NCBI RefSeq assembly: GCF_963678975.1
Contig: NC_089272.1
Coordinates: 28,063,780-28,127,779 of the forward strand
DNA from: Dysidea avara
Taxonomy: Eukaryota > Porifera > Demospongiae > Dictyoceratida > Dysideidae
DNA: 64,000 nucleotides
Reading direction: 5' to 3'
Shown here: positions 26,601 through 38,500 of the stretch, in pieces
How positions within the stretch are numbered: position 1 is the stretch's first letter
Layout: each line of letters starts with the position of its first letter
Made by a program: the position numbers and the translations under genes
The notes under the pieces: model-generated
What the model saw: only the letters and a program-made list of their open reading frames with translations
Told to the model about the DNA's origin: nothing
Databases searched by the model: none

Positions 26601-29600
26601 AATTAGGTCCATTATCATTCGGGTGTCCATATTTCAACACTACACTGTATCTATGATTCCTAACTGATTTTTCTTTGCCTTTGTTTATTTACTATTTTGT
26701 AACATGAGTATGACTTATAAACAAGAGTATATATACCGCACCAAAGGAAAGAATGGTGCCAAATTATCTAAATGCATTCCTAAACAATAAACTGTGACTG
26801 TCTCCATGAAAGCCTATCAAGAAATACCAGTTTTAAGGTATTTGGAGTGTTGCAGCATGACAATGGTTGGAAGTTACATGTTCCACATTTCACATGTTTT
26901 ACACTATTTTCTTACCATCCAGAGTATTCACTGACAAGTAGCCAACAATCAAGACACACAGTAGTGTGTTGTGTGGCCAAGAAAGCCGGCGACTACACTG
27001 TGAGTACACTGTATATTAACAGGAAGAAAGAAAACAGCTTTTCATGCGTGCATAGCTCCGTGGCCCCTTCTCCAAAGCACACCATTTTTGCATTATAGCT
27101 GTCCCCCAAGTAGGGTACACCACACAGCAAATTTGATTACACTTGCAACAGCCATTTGTGAGATATAGGCATTCAAAGTTTTGTTTTAATTTCTTTGTTT
27201 TTTTCTTCTTTTTATGATGTATGAGACCTTTGATTCTTTTTGCACACTTTGCATAAATTGCTATAAAATGCAAATGTGTAACTCGATTACCTCCATCTTT
27301 GGCACACATGAAGAGCGTGTAACAGTGGTGGATTCACATACTCAGGAATGTTCAAGGAGTTATGAGCATTTATTCACGTTAAAAAAATCAAACTTCTGTC
27401 ACGGGTACAGGGTAAACCGAGTATAGAAATAACTTGAAAATTGGTGTGTAGATAGGCTGATCATCATAGCAGTGCCTTTTGATAGTTTTACTGGAGTTTG
27501 AAACAGGGACCTGCATACTTAACACCTGCTTCCTTAACCAATGAACCACTGCTACTTTGGCAGATCAACGCATTTAATTTCTGCTTTATAAATGAAATTT
27601 CTAGATGAAAATTTAATCTGCTTATAATTAAATGTTTGTAATTTCATAGATCTGCCAATAGAAGCACTAGATTGTTCTAGAACATTCTATGTATGTTCTA
27701 TTAGAAGTCCTCAAAAAATGTGCAATCTATTAGAGTATTACAATAGTATTATCAAACATCAAATTAAATCATGTAATGAAATACATTTATACAATAATAA
27801 TCATTGTATCTACATAGAAAAGAAGAAACGTGAGTAAAAACAAACCTCAAAGTCAGCCATATATAGGCTGGTTTTGGGGCCTTATAAAGTACAAAACAAA
27901 GTGAAATCCACACAAAAACAGCCAAGTTGTGAAAAGTGGTGTGGCCTTAAAAGCCAGGGTGAAAAAAGTTCTGATATCAAAGGTGGCAGCCAAGAAATGG
28001 TTGCAATAATGTTAATGCTAAAAAAAATTAATAATGGCTGTGTGCATTGTTAAAATTTATTAGCATTAACATCATTGCAACCATTTCTGGGCTGCCACCT
28101 TTGATTTCACAACTTTTTCACCCATGCTTTTTAAGGCTGCACCATTTTTTCACAGCTTGGCTGTTTTTGTGTGGATTAAGCTAGCTGTTATTTTAGATAA
28201 TTATTTACTTGAAGTTGACTGAATCAAACAAGCTCCAATAGGGTTGGTGGGAAAGTTGTGGAGGAAAAGGCACTACAAAATTAAAAAGGTGTGTGTAGGG
28301 ATCCCAAACTATGGGTCATTTGAGTTTAAAAAACTAGAAAGGAAACTTACAGCACAGGGCCTTATTCAACACCTAGGATTTGTACAACTACATACAGCCA
28401 TACAGCCATCCTCAGGTTGGCTGAAGTAGGCTCCAAACAGTTTGTAACAGCTTGACACTGGGCTTGGGAAAAGCAGCCAACAAAAGTAGACTACTCAAGT
28501 TTGACAGTGAAATTCAGTAATGAATTTATGTACTGTACTGTAGCTTTGTGTCCATGGTAAAATCGAATCTGCTGTCATGGGTGAGAAGACAGATCCAGTC
28601 ATGGTTACTTAAAAAGTTCCAAGTGGCCACTACACTTTGTTTTCAGCCACAGTGTATATTCAGCCAGTTACGCAGCATTACAAATGAAGAGCAATACAAG
28701 AAGTGCATCTCCAGTTATTATACACATAAACAAGGACGATTTCTGTTACAAATTCATCATGTACTACTTTGAATCGATACCTTGAGGTGGGATCAGTGAA
28801 GAGAAATGGGACACAAAGAGATAATTACCCGATGCCATGATGTATGCATTGTATGCATGTGGTATGCCAAAAGGCACTTGGGCTGATTCAGATGTAATGT
28901 TAAACAGTGAAAAAATTGAACCTTCACCCCAGCAGTTATATGCTTGTCTGAAAGCATTAGTAAGTCAGTCAATGAGTCAATGAGTCAGACAGTCAGTCCA
29001 TCAGTCAGTTGGTCGGTCAGCCAGTCGGTCAGTCAGTCAGTTGGTTGGTTGGTCAATTGGTTGGTCGATCGATCGGTTGATAGGTTGGTCAATCGGTTGG
29101 TTGGTCGGTCAGTAAAAAATTCTTAAAAATATAATTTTATTTAAATTTAATATATCTTACTGGTCATACTGAAGACATCTTTGGGCTGTACCTAACCAAT
29201 ACTTCCATGGTGTCGCGAAGGTATAGAGAGATTGGTTTCTGGCCAATCTTTATTTTGTGAGAAAGTTCAAACCTTTATGATCCCTAATACATACGTAGTT
29301 ACTACATAAAGTGGATTAAAGGATTTATATAATTGTTAGCATCATTGAAGTCCTCAACTTGGCTACTGTAGTAAAAACATGACATATAAGACAGGTGCAG
29401 GGGTGGATTCAGAGTTTGGAAAGAGGGGGGCACCTTGCTGAAGACCAAAAAAAAAAAAAAAGGTCACAACAATAATAGCAACTAGTTATCCTTTACCAAT
29501 TATATCAGCAATTTCTTGAAGGGGGAGGGGGGGGGGGGGGGGCATTTGCCCCAAATTCCCCATCCTGGATCTGCCATTGAGGTGTCCTTTGATTCAAATA

Positions 29601-32480
29601 AAATACTATAAATTAACAAAATATAAAGCACACATTATGCCTATCTTTGTCCCATTTCTATTCTCTTCTAGCACAATGTTGTTATGCTATTCATGTTTAT
29701 CAAATTGATCATGGATTTATTGAGGATGAAATACAGTGTTACAAAACATTACCATCATGCTAATACAGTATACAGCTAAGAATAATTTTTACAATGATAA
29801 TTACAACAAAACATGAAGAATTATCACTAGATGTGCAAATTTATTACAATGCCTTGCACTAGTTACACACTGTAGGTATAGTAGACATAACATGGTGTAC
29901 ATGACTATGTAGAGTGTATTACATAAATACAGTACTCCCTCGATTATCTGAACCTCTATTATACAAACACTTGGTTATCCGAAGGGTAGAAATAACTGCT
30001 CTATTAGAGTATTTGTCTAAGATGTAGAGTATTTTTAACAGGGCTCTGTGTATAAATGAATGGGCTTTGATTATGTCTTGCAATCAGTTCAGATAATCAA
30101 GGAAACACCGTAGGTCCATTCACCTGTAACACTGCCAACAATCACCTCACAATAATTTGCTGCACTACTAGGATTAATATCACACATGACCATTAGACTG
30201 CAAGTTTGATTGATGACATCTAAGTTAAGAAATGATGATGTGGTATTGAGTATTGAAGAAGACACTGTAAAACAACATAGACACAGTAGTAAAAATGAGC
30301 GTAACTATAGTAAATACAAGTACAAAGGAAATTTATAATTTCAACTAGAGTAGGGACCATAGCACATTGATAAAAAGTACTGAAACAAGCTGGAGTAGTG
30401 CACGATATTAAATCACAGTAAAACAATAAGAAATGTCATATCTCTACTGTGCTCAAGATACCATAATGGAAATGCACAGTAGGGATATAACACTTCTTAT
30501 TGTTTTACTGTGATTTAATATCATGCACTACTCCAGGTTGTTTCAGTACTTTTTATCAATGTGCTATGGTCCCTCCTATAGTTGAAAATTCCAAATTTTT
30601 TTGTGTACTTGTTTGTTACTTTTTTTGTATTTTTTTTTGTAAATAATTATTATGACTGGTGAATCCACGCACACACCGCATTTGAAATGGCACCGCGTGC
30701 CCCATTATCATCTGAAAAGTGAAGTATCCATTGCACCTTGCATGTCGACAGCTACAGTATGTTCAAACAGTTACGCAGCATTTTGAATTAAGAACTGTTC
30801 TAAAAGCACTTCTGCAATCCATGCATACTGAAAGAAATGATGCTGCACGTCCCAGTTATATCAATTATCATCTGAAAACTGAAGTATCTATTACACTTCG
30901 TTGTCAGCTATGGCCCGTTACACAGCAGTATGAATCAAGAACTGTTTGAAAATAACCTCTGCTATCAAAATAGCCACTATGACATATACAGACGATTTCC
31001 ATTATGAAGGGAAGCCACATGTGCTATCGCCAAATTGACACCTTTCGCTGTCAGCAAAGATGAATGAGACACAAAGGAGGACACTGATAAGTCCATGAAG
31101 AATGCATTATACGTACTGCAGTATGCCAAAAGGCACCTGTCGGGCCAAAGCGATGTCGAACAGTCAAAAAAATCAAGCCCGTAGCCTTAGCTGTTATCGA
31201 GTAACACTTGTCTGAAGGAATCAGGCAGTCAGTCAGTCAGTCGGTCACTAGAAAATCCTATTAATTTTTTTTTAAATTCTGTAGCAGCTTGTTGAAAGTG
31301 TTTCAGGTCAACCTGAAAGCTTGTTTGGGCTTAGTTATACCTAACCAACACTGCCTCATTGTCGTTAGGGTAAATTAAAACTGTTTTTTGAGTGGTATTA
31401 TTTTGTGGGTCATACCTGATCCCTACTGTACAGTACAATAGTACTGTATGATACATGCCAATATATTGCTTGGAAAACTTAACATTATTTAGTGAAAGCA
31501 GAAAGTTTGAGAGAAATATTGCTTAGGATAACAAAAGTCCTTCTGCTTGGTATGCACTCTACATAATTTAATAATAATATTTAGCATGCAAGCCCTAAAC
31601 CTTTGTATCTCAGTGGTCAAAAATGCTATTGAGGCTTGCACAATTAAAATGAATAACAGTAAAACAGTAGAATTATACAGAATTTTAACAGCCATTTACT
31701 CCACTATAGTAGCTAAGGTACACTTTGTGGCTTCATTTGGGCATTTTTTTGGTTCCATAAATGGCAATTGTTTCTTCATTGTTTATTTTACTCAAAAATA
31801 ATTTACTAGATGCTTGTAGCTCAACTAGAAATTACACCAAAAATAATAATGTGTTCTTACTGTAGATTATTACTGTAGATTAATTAACTGTTCTATATTT
31901 CACTATCACAACATTCTCATTGAAATTTCATTACATTATATGAAGAGAACAGAAGTGCATATTGTACATTTTTTAGTTATCCATATATATTACACATCAT
32001 AATCACAGTGTGTTTAGATTGCATTTAAATTGCTAATCTTTATACATTGTGTCTCAGCTTAGCACACATAACATGTGTATCTGATTCAGTTAAATAAGAC
32101 AATGAAAGTCTATTTGCACCACAATTATTTATAGTAGGTTATTATTGCATGTGGTTGTACATGTGTCTAATTGCTAAGTAACGTGAAAAAAAATGAATGA
32201 AGTTGCAAGAAACAAATCCTGACCATCATAGTATGTAAACCCATTACTAATATGTAACCTTACTGCATTTCCTTGTTGGATCAACATGTGGATTTTAAAT
32301 ATCTCACTTGATAGATCAGTGGTGGATCCAAGGGGACACAAGGGGCACACCCCCCCTTCAAAAAATTACATACAAGATTGAGATACTCTAATAGAGCAGT
32401 CAATCACTCTTATAAAGCAGTCACATTGTATTGTTGATTACCTAAGAAGCTATAAATAAAGATTTTATTTTACAAATGTG

Positions 32481-32528
<48 letters not shown>

Positions 32529-35500
32529 AAAAAGGATAGCTGTGACCTATTTTTTGCTTTTCAGCAATGTGCACCCCTCTTCCAAACTCTGGATCCGCCC
32601 CTGTAAATCTTATTTTTCTTTTGTTTTGTGCGTACCGAAGAAGACCTCCAGATATTAAACATGATTTCAAGTGATGTTGGCCTACCAAACCTTTGTGTTC
32701 TATTAGAACAAACATGTAGTTTTTAATGCTATCAATTTTGTCTTTCTATACCTATAATTTCTAAGTGGTTATATGACACAGATTGACATTATTTTATCTT
32801 TAAAACTGACATACCATGCAGTATAAAGTTGCATAATCTACTTAACTACTGTAACAGTATAATTATGTTAACTTACTAATTTCATCTGAATCAAGCACAA
32901 TCGGTGCTCTAATGATTGAAGAAGATGCAAATACATTCCTTGGTGTGACATGAACCAACACATTACTGTCTACTGCTGGTAATGTTATATTAATAGTACT
33001 ATCCAAGGTGTCAAAATATCCTCCAGATATATTTGCTCCAATATAGTTTACTCGATATATGATAGGAGCCAGTACTGCATTAGCACCATATGATAAATTC
33101 TAAAGGAACAACAAGATTAGTATGTACTGCCATTATATAAGTATGTATGCACAGTAATTATGTCTTTCACAATGGAAAGTATACATGTACCTGTATGCTG
33201 CATTAGTAGGGTACATTGGGTCAAGTTTTTGATAAAAGTTCCAAACTTGGCAAATATTTTCTTGGGTTTAACTAAATATCATACAGTATGGTAGCACAGT
33301 ATAGTATAGGGAAAATGAAAGTTTGGGCTTCCCTGTCCAAAAAATCACCAGCTTCACTTTTCTTCATACCAGCTTAGTAGTATTACTTGGATAGGCTTAA
33401 GGAAATCTAATGCCTTCAAACCCTTTCAAGAAAATTTATTATTAACCAGGTATGCTGCAAGGCAAAATTGTGTTTGTGCATGTTTGTGTCTGTAGGTAAT
33501 AAGATTTTGCTTTCACTTTGAGGTGGCTTATTCATGCAGCTCGAAATATGGGTGAAGCAAGTTCCTGAACAAAGGCATGCTTCATACTTAAGCAAACAAA
33601 AAAGGCCTCAAAGTTTTCTCTAAAGTGCATATATGTGACTGATTTTGACAAAACAAGGCTTCCACACACATCCACTTTTATGGTTTGAAGCACCATAACT
33701 CACTGTAGGAGCATGCCATTAGTTTCAAATTTTGACTTGGTATTTTACAATGCTATGGACGAATTGTGTCAAAATTGTAGGTGAATAGCTTGCTGAGTAG
33801 TCAAATTACAGTTTGTTAAAGTCAAACAATTGGATGTGTGCGGAAGCCTTGTATTGCCAAATTCGGTCACATATGTATATAGTAACTGGAAGAAAATGCA
33901 ATTTTCACACATGGAGGGTAAGCAGGGAACCTTTGTATGTTAACTGTAAGTATAAAGGGGTATGTTATGTAAACAATTGCTTACTGTATACATGTATGAT
34001 GAAGTGGCCATTTTGTTTCAATTTCAGTACCCATTATACATCATCACAAAAAAAGAACAGTATGAGTATCACCTCTGAAATAAATTCAGTGACTATGGAA
34101 ACTATAAGTGATTTTCATGACTACCAGCTGCATTGAAGCTATCATGTGTTACCATGAGTCAATGCCACTACTTACCACTAACATTAATACAGTACCAACA
34201 CACTGTATACTTCAAAAACATCATGGCATACAATTAGTGTATGTAAAAACAATGTAACATACATCAAGGAGATAACATTACAATAATACCCAACTCACAT
34301 CCCATGATGCAATACAGAGATTGACCAGGTTGTCAGAAAACAAGTGACATTAACCATACTAATATGATCTGGTACTGTTGCAAAATCAATAAAATAAGTA
34401 CATGATTATACGTATAGGTGATTAAAAACACAACTAAGCAAAATTTACTGTACTTTGCATAAATTAAAAGTATACTTTTACTTTAGTACTGCAATACCTT
34501 TCAGAGTTGGCCGATGTGCTGTATTTGTTTTAAATGTGCAGTAGTTGCCCAATTGTGTCTATATAGGGCACTTCAACCAGCAAACAAGCTGATCTAAGCT
34601 AGCCACATTATTGTACTAGAACCTTGCAATATTAATAAGCCATTCAGCCATTGTGAAGTAGAAACTGTGTCATCAACACATTGAACACAATTCTGCAAGT
34701 GAGTAAATTAACCTGAAAGACATTCTTATCCACACACACAGGCAAGATGACACACAGTTGACAGTACAAAATGACTCCTGTCAAGGTTTAAAGCCAGGTA
34801 AAGTACAATATACATTAAACTTATTTGGCAGCCAAGCACACACACATCAAGACAGATATAGTGTGTCGTGCAGCCAAGTATAGCCAATGCAGACATATAA
34901 CAGCCAAGTGTGTATTTTACAGAACAAAGAAAATGCCATTTTCATGTATCTGTGAATAAACCATTTTTGCTGTGGAAACCCCCTCATGGTAAGGCACTTC
35001 ATATTCCTAATTTGAGTTGAATCCAACCAGCCACCATGTTCTTTCAAGATTCATCTATCTTCTGCAGAGGAGTGAATTCATAGGCTTGATGGGGGGGCTA
35101 TTGACCTCCTCCAAATTTTTTCATTGTACTGGTCAATTTGTCATATACAGTGTTTGCTATGAAAGTATATGTCACCCACAGTCAATACATTTGAGTGTCG
35201 TAAGTATACATTCAGCTATGTGTAGTGAAAAGCATTATCAAACAAATGTACTACTGTATTTCTTTAACACGTATGTACAATAATGTTTTGTCTAAATAGC
35301 TAGCTACACACACACACACTAATGTTACATCTTTCAGTATTCAGAGTTCATCAGTATTGACATTAGAGCGGTATGCTGAAATATTTTTCTAGCTATTAAC
35401 TATATGCACCACCATATTTATTCGAGTTCACATATGTGCAGACTGAACTATTGTACAGGCTGTATAAAATAATCCAGCAGGGGTGTAGTTGGAATTCTGT

Positions 35501-38500
35501 GAGGGGGTGGTGTGCAGGTCCGGACATTAATAATTGTACATAAATAATATAAACATCAAGACTGAGACACTCTAATAAACAGTCACACTAAATACACCAG
35601 TCAGGAAACATCCATGCAGTAATACAGTAGTTACTATTCTAGTAAACTGCTAGAATCCTCACATTCATTTTCAGAGGATCTAATGTTTAAAAACTATTCT
35701 GGGTAGCATGTATTTAATAGAAAACTTTCTATAAAACTTCTAGGTCAAGATGCCCTAATAAAGCACTCACCCTAATACAATAGTCAATTCAAATATTGTA
35801 TGGTAACAAAGTGCTGAATTCTATCTCAGAGTCAAAAATTCCCTGGGGGAATGCCCCCAGACCCCCTAGGTTGGATGTTTTGCATGCTAGTGTGCTAAGG
35901 TTTGCCCTTTGAAATAGGGGTGTGCCCTTTGAAATAGAGGTGCGCCCTTTGAAATAGGGCACGCTCACATTATGATCACCTTTTCCAGAAGTCCGGATCC
36001 ACCTCCACTTCTTTGTATTTTTCTCTATTTTGTACCACTTAAAATTGCTGTAACTTTCAGTCAATTTTGTTGAAATTTGAAGGCCATAATACAGCAGCAC
36101 ATTTATGGTTGAATATTTGTACAGATTGGATAAAAACAAAAGGGGTATGATTTTTTTGAAAAATGCAAAGGTAAATTTTGTTTCATGGCTACATGGTAAA
36201 CCTTTTGCAGGAAGAACTTGAAAATTGGTTTGTAAAATTTTGTAGTAAATTTGTTGTGGTTTGAATAAAATCAGGATAATTTCCACGGAGTTGGAGTCAT
36301 TAGTGTGTACATTCAATGTGAGGTCATTTAACAGTAATGAATTATGAAGCTGGTGTTAGCATACGGGAACTGCACCACTACTTCCACAATCACCCACAAT
36401 GTCAAAGCAGAACCCCCAGCCCTTGAAAAAGCCTGGTTATGGCCCTGAGACTATACAAATTACAGAATCTTTTTGTTCTTCTTGTAGTAAAGAAAAAAAC
36501 AAATAAAAAGGAAACCCCATGTATAGTAGGTTAACTTGAGGGGCTTATAATAACAAAAAGAACGATACATATTAATACCAAAACAGCCAAGCTGTGAAAA
36601 ATGGTAAGGCCCCTTAAAATGGCCAGGATGAAAAATACTTGAATTTAAAGGTGGCAGCCAAAAAATGGCTGCAGTGATGCTAATGTTGCTCATTTTATCA
36701 TCATGAAAAATTATTGGCATTAGCATTATTGCAGCCACCATCATTGATTTCACTACTTCTTTCATCCTAGCTTTTTTGAAAGGCAACATCCTGTATGACA
36801 GCTGCTTTGATATAGATAACTTACTACAGAAATGCATACAAATTTCTGCAACATACCAGTAATTTCAAATATAGCAGGATCTGAAGAGCCAATGCTATTA
36901 CTGGCAGTTACTAATACTGTAACATTGTACTGAAAAGTATAGTATCTGATTGACCTGCTAGTAGTAGTATTATCACTGATATCTACCAGTGGACATCTTA
37001 ATGCACGACAGTTGGTGACTGTGATATTGTAGTATTGTATGGGATCAAAATTATCAAATGGTATATCCCATGTGATTCTCATATTAACGGTTAGTTCAGC
37101 ACCAGATGAAACAGCAAAAACATTATTGGGATCAATTGCTGCAGGCACCATGTCAGGAACACCTGTAAAACAAAGTCATACAATAACATGTGTACAGTAC
37201 ATAATATGTACATGGAAATCTGTACAGTTTGATCGCCTGCCTAACCCATAATAATTATTAATATATTTAGAAATTCAAAGTTTACATTTACAAATTGAGA
37301 AATTTATATAGTGGGTCACCTGTCTAATTCAGCTACTTATCAACAACTGAGGAAAATAAACTTCAAAAAGTTTATCCAGCTTAGACAGGTTACATAGTGC
37401 ACATATAAACTTTATTAGAAGAAACTTGAAGGGTAATTACGTTAGCATTGTTTAATTGTGAAACTATTTTAAGTTTATAATGCAATATATGTAAATTAGA
37501 GAGGGAAATTTCTAAATCTTTGTGAATGGATAGTGAGATACTGCCGTAAGCAATTGACATAGCATAACAGCTGTATCACAACCAGATGGATGGTCAGGGT
37601 GGTCAGAGCCACTACTTTTGTCATTATCAACAGCAATATATTGTCATGGTGCACCTGTTAAATTATCTGCTACACTGTTGTGCAGCTGGAAAACATGTTA
37701 TTAGACTATACTATTCGACTATACTAGACTATACTAGTTATGTATCATGGTTAGTGCCGTATCAATGTAGAGTATAGAAGCTAAAATCTTGTCATTTAAT
37801 GATTTTATGTGATGTAAAATAGTGCAGATTCAAAACACTGAAAGACTCTTTGCCTATAAATATTTATTATACCATGTAGTAAATATTTCATATGTGACCC
37901 GGTCTGCGAAAAGGGCTCTTATAGCCTTTCCAATTGCATATATATGGTAACCCATAACTTGACTGGTGAATATGGTACAAGCCTACAATTTAGTCACTCA
38001 ACAACCCTAACCTGGCAGTAGCTGTGGGTGTAATTACATGGTGATAGCTTTAGTAGATTAGGAGTTATGATTAGCCAAACATGGATAATTGAAAAGGCTA
38101 TAAGAGCCCTTTTCGCAGACCGGGTCACATATTAGTAAGAAAAAATGGAGAATGATGAGCTTGTTTTAATGTCTTCAGATCATGTGCATATTATATACGA
38201 ATGCAATTCAATTTAAAATAAACAGGGTTCCAGCAATAAAAGTAGTAAACCAGACAATAATAATGATGGTATTACTAAGTGGCCACCATTGTCCAATGCG
38301 AAATGGAGATTATTTCACATAGCTGTATTGTAATATCTTCATTCATGCAATAATTATTTTGTTTCACTACCTTTTATTGCTGGAACCCTAATTCGTTTTT
38401 AAATTTTAATTGCAGTATTTAATAGTATTCATGTGGCTGTTCTTTTACTGCAGAATATGGAGCTATGAATGCTTTATTTAGAGTATCGCGATGTTGCTGC

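Noticed and set aside
32470-32715. Open frame with Ile-Tyr repeats
   Set aside because: It translates an AT dinucleotide run inside a hAT MITE.
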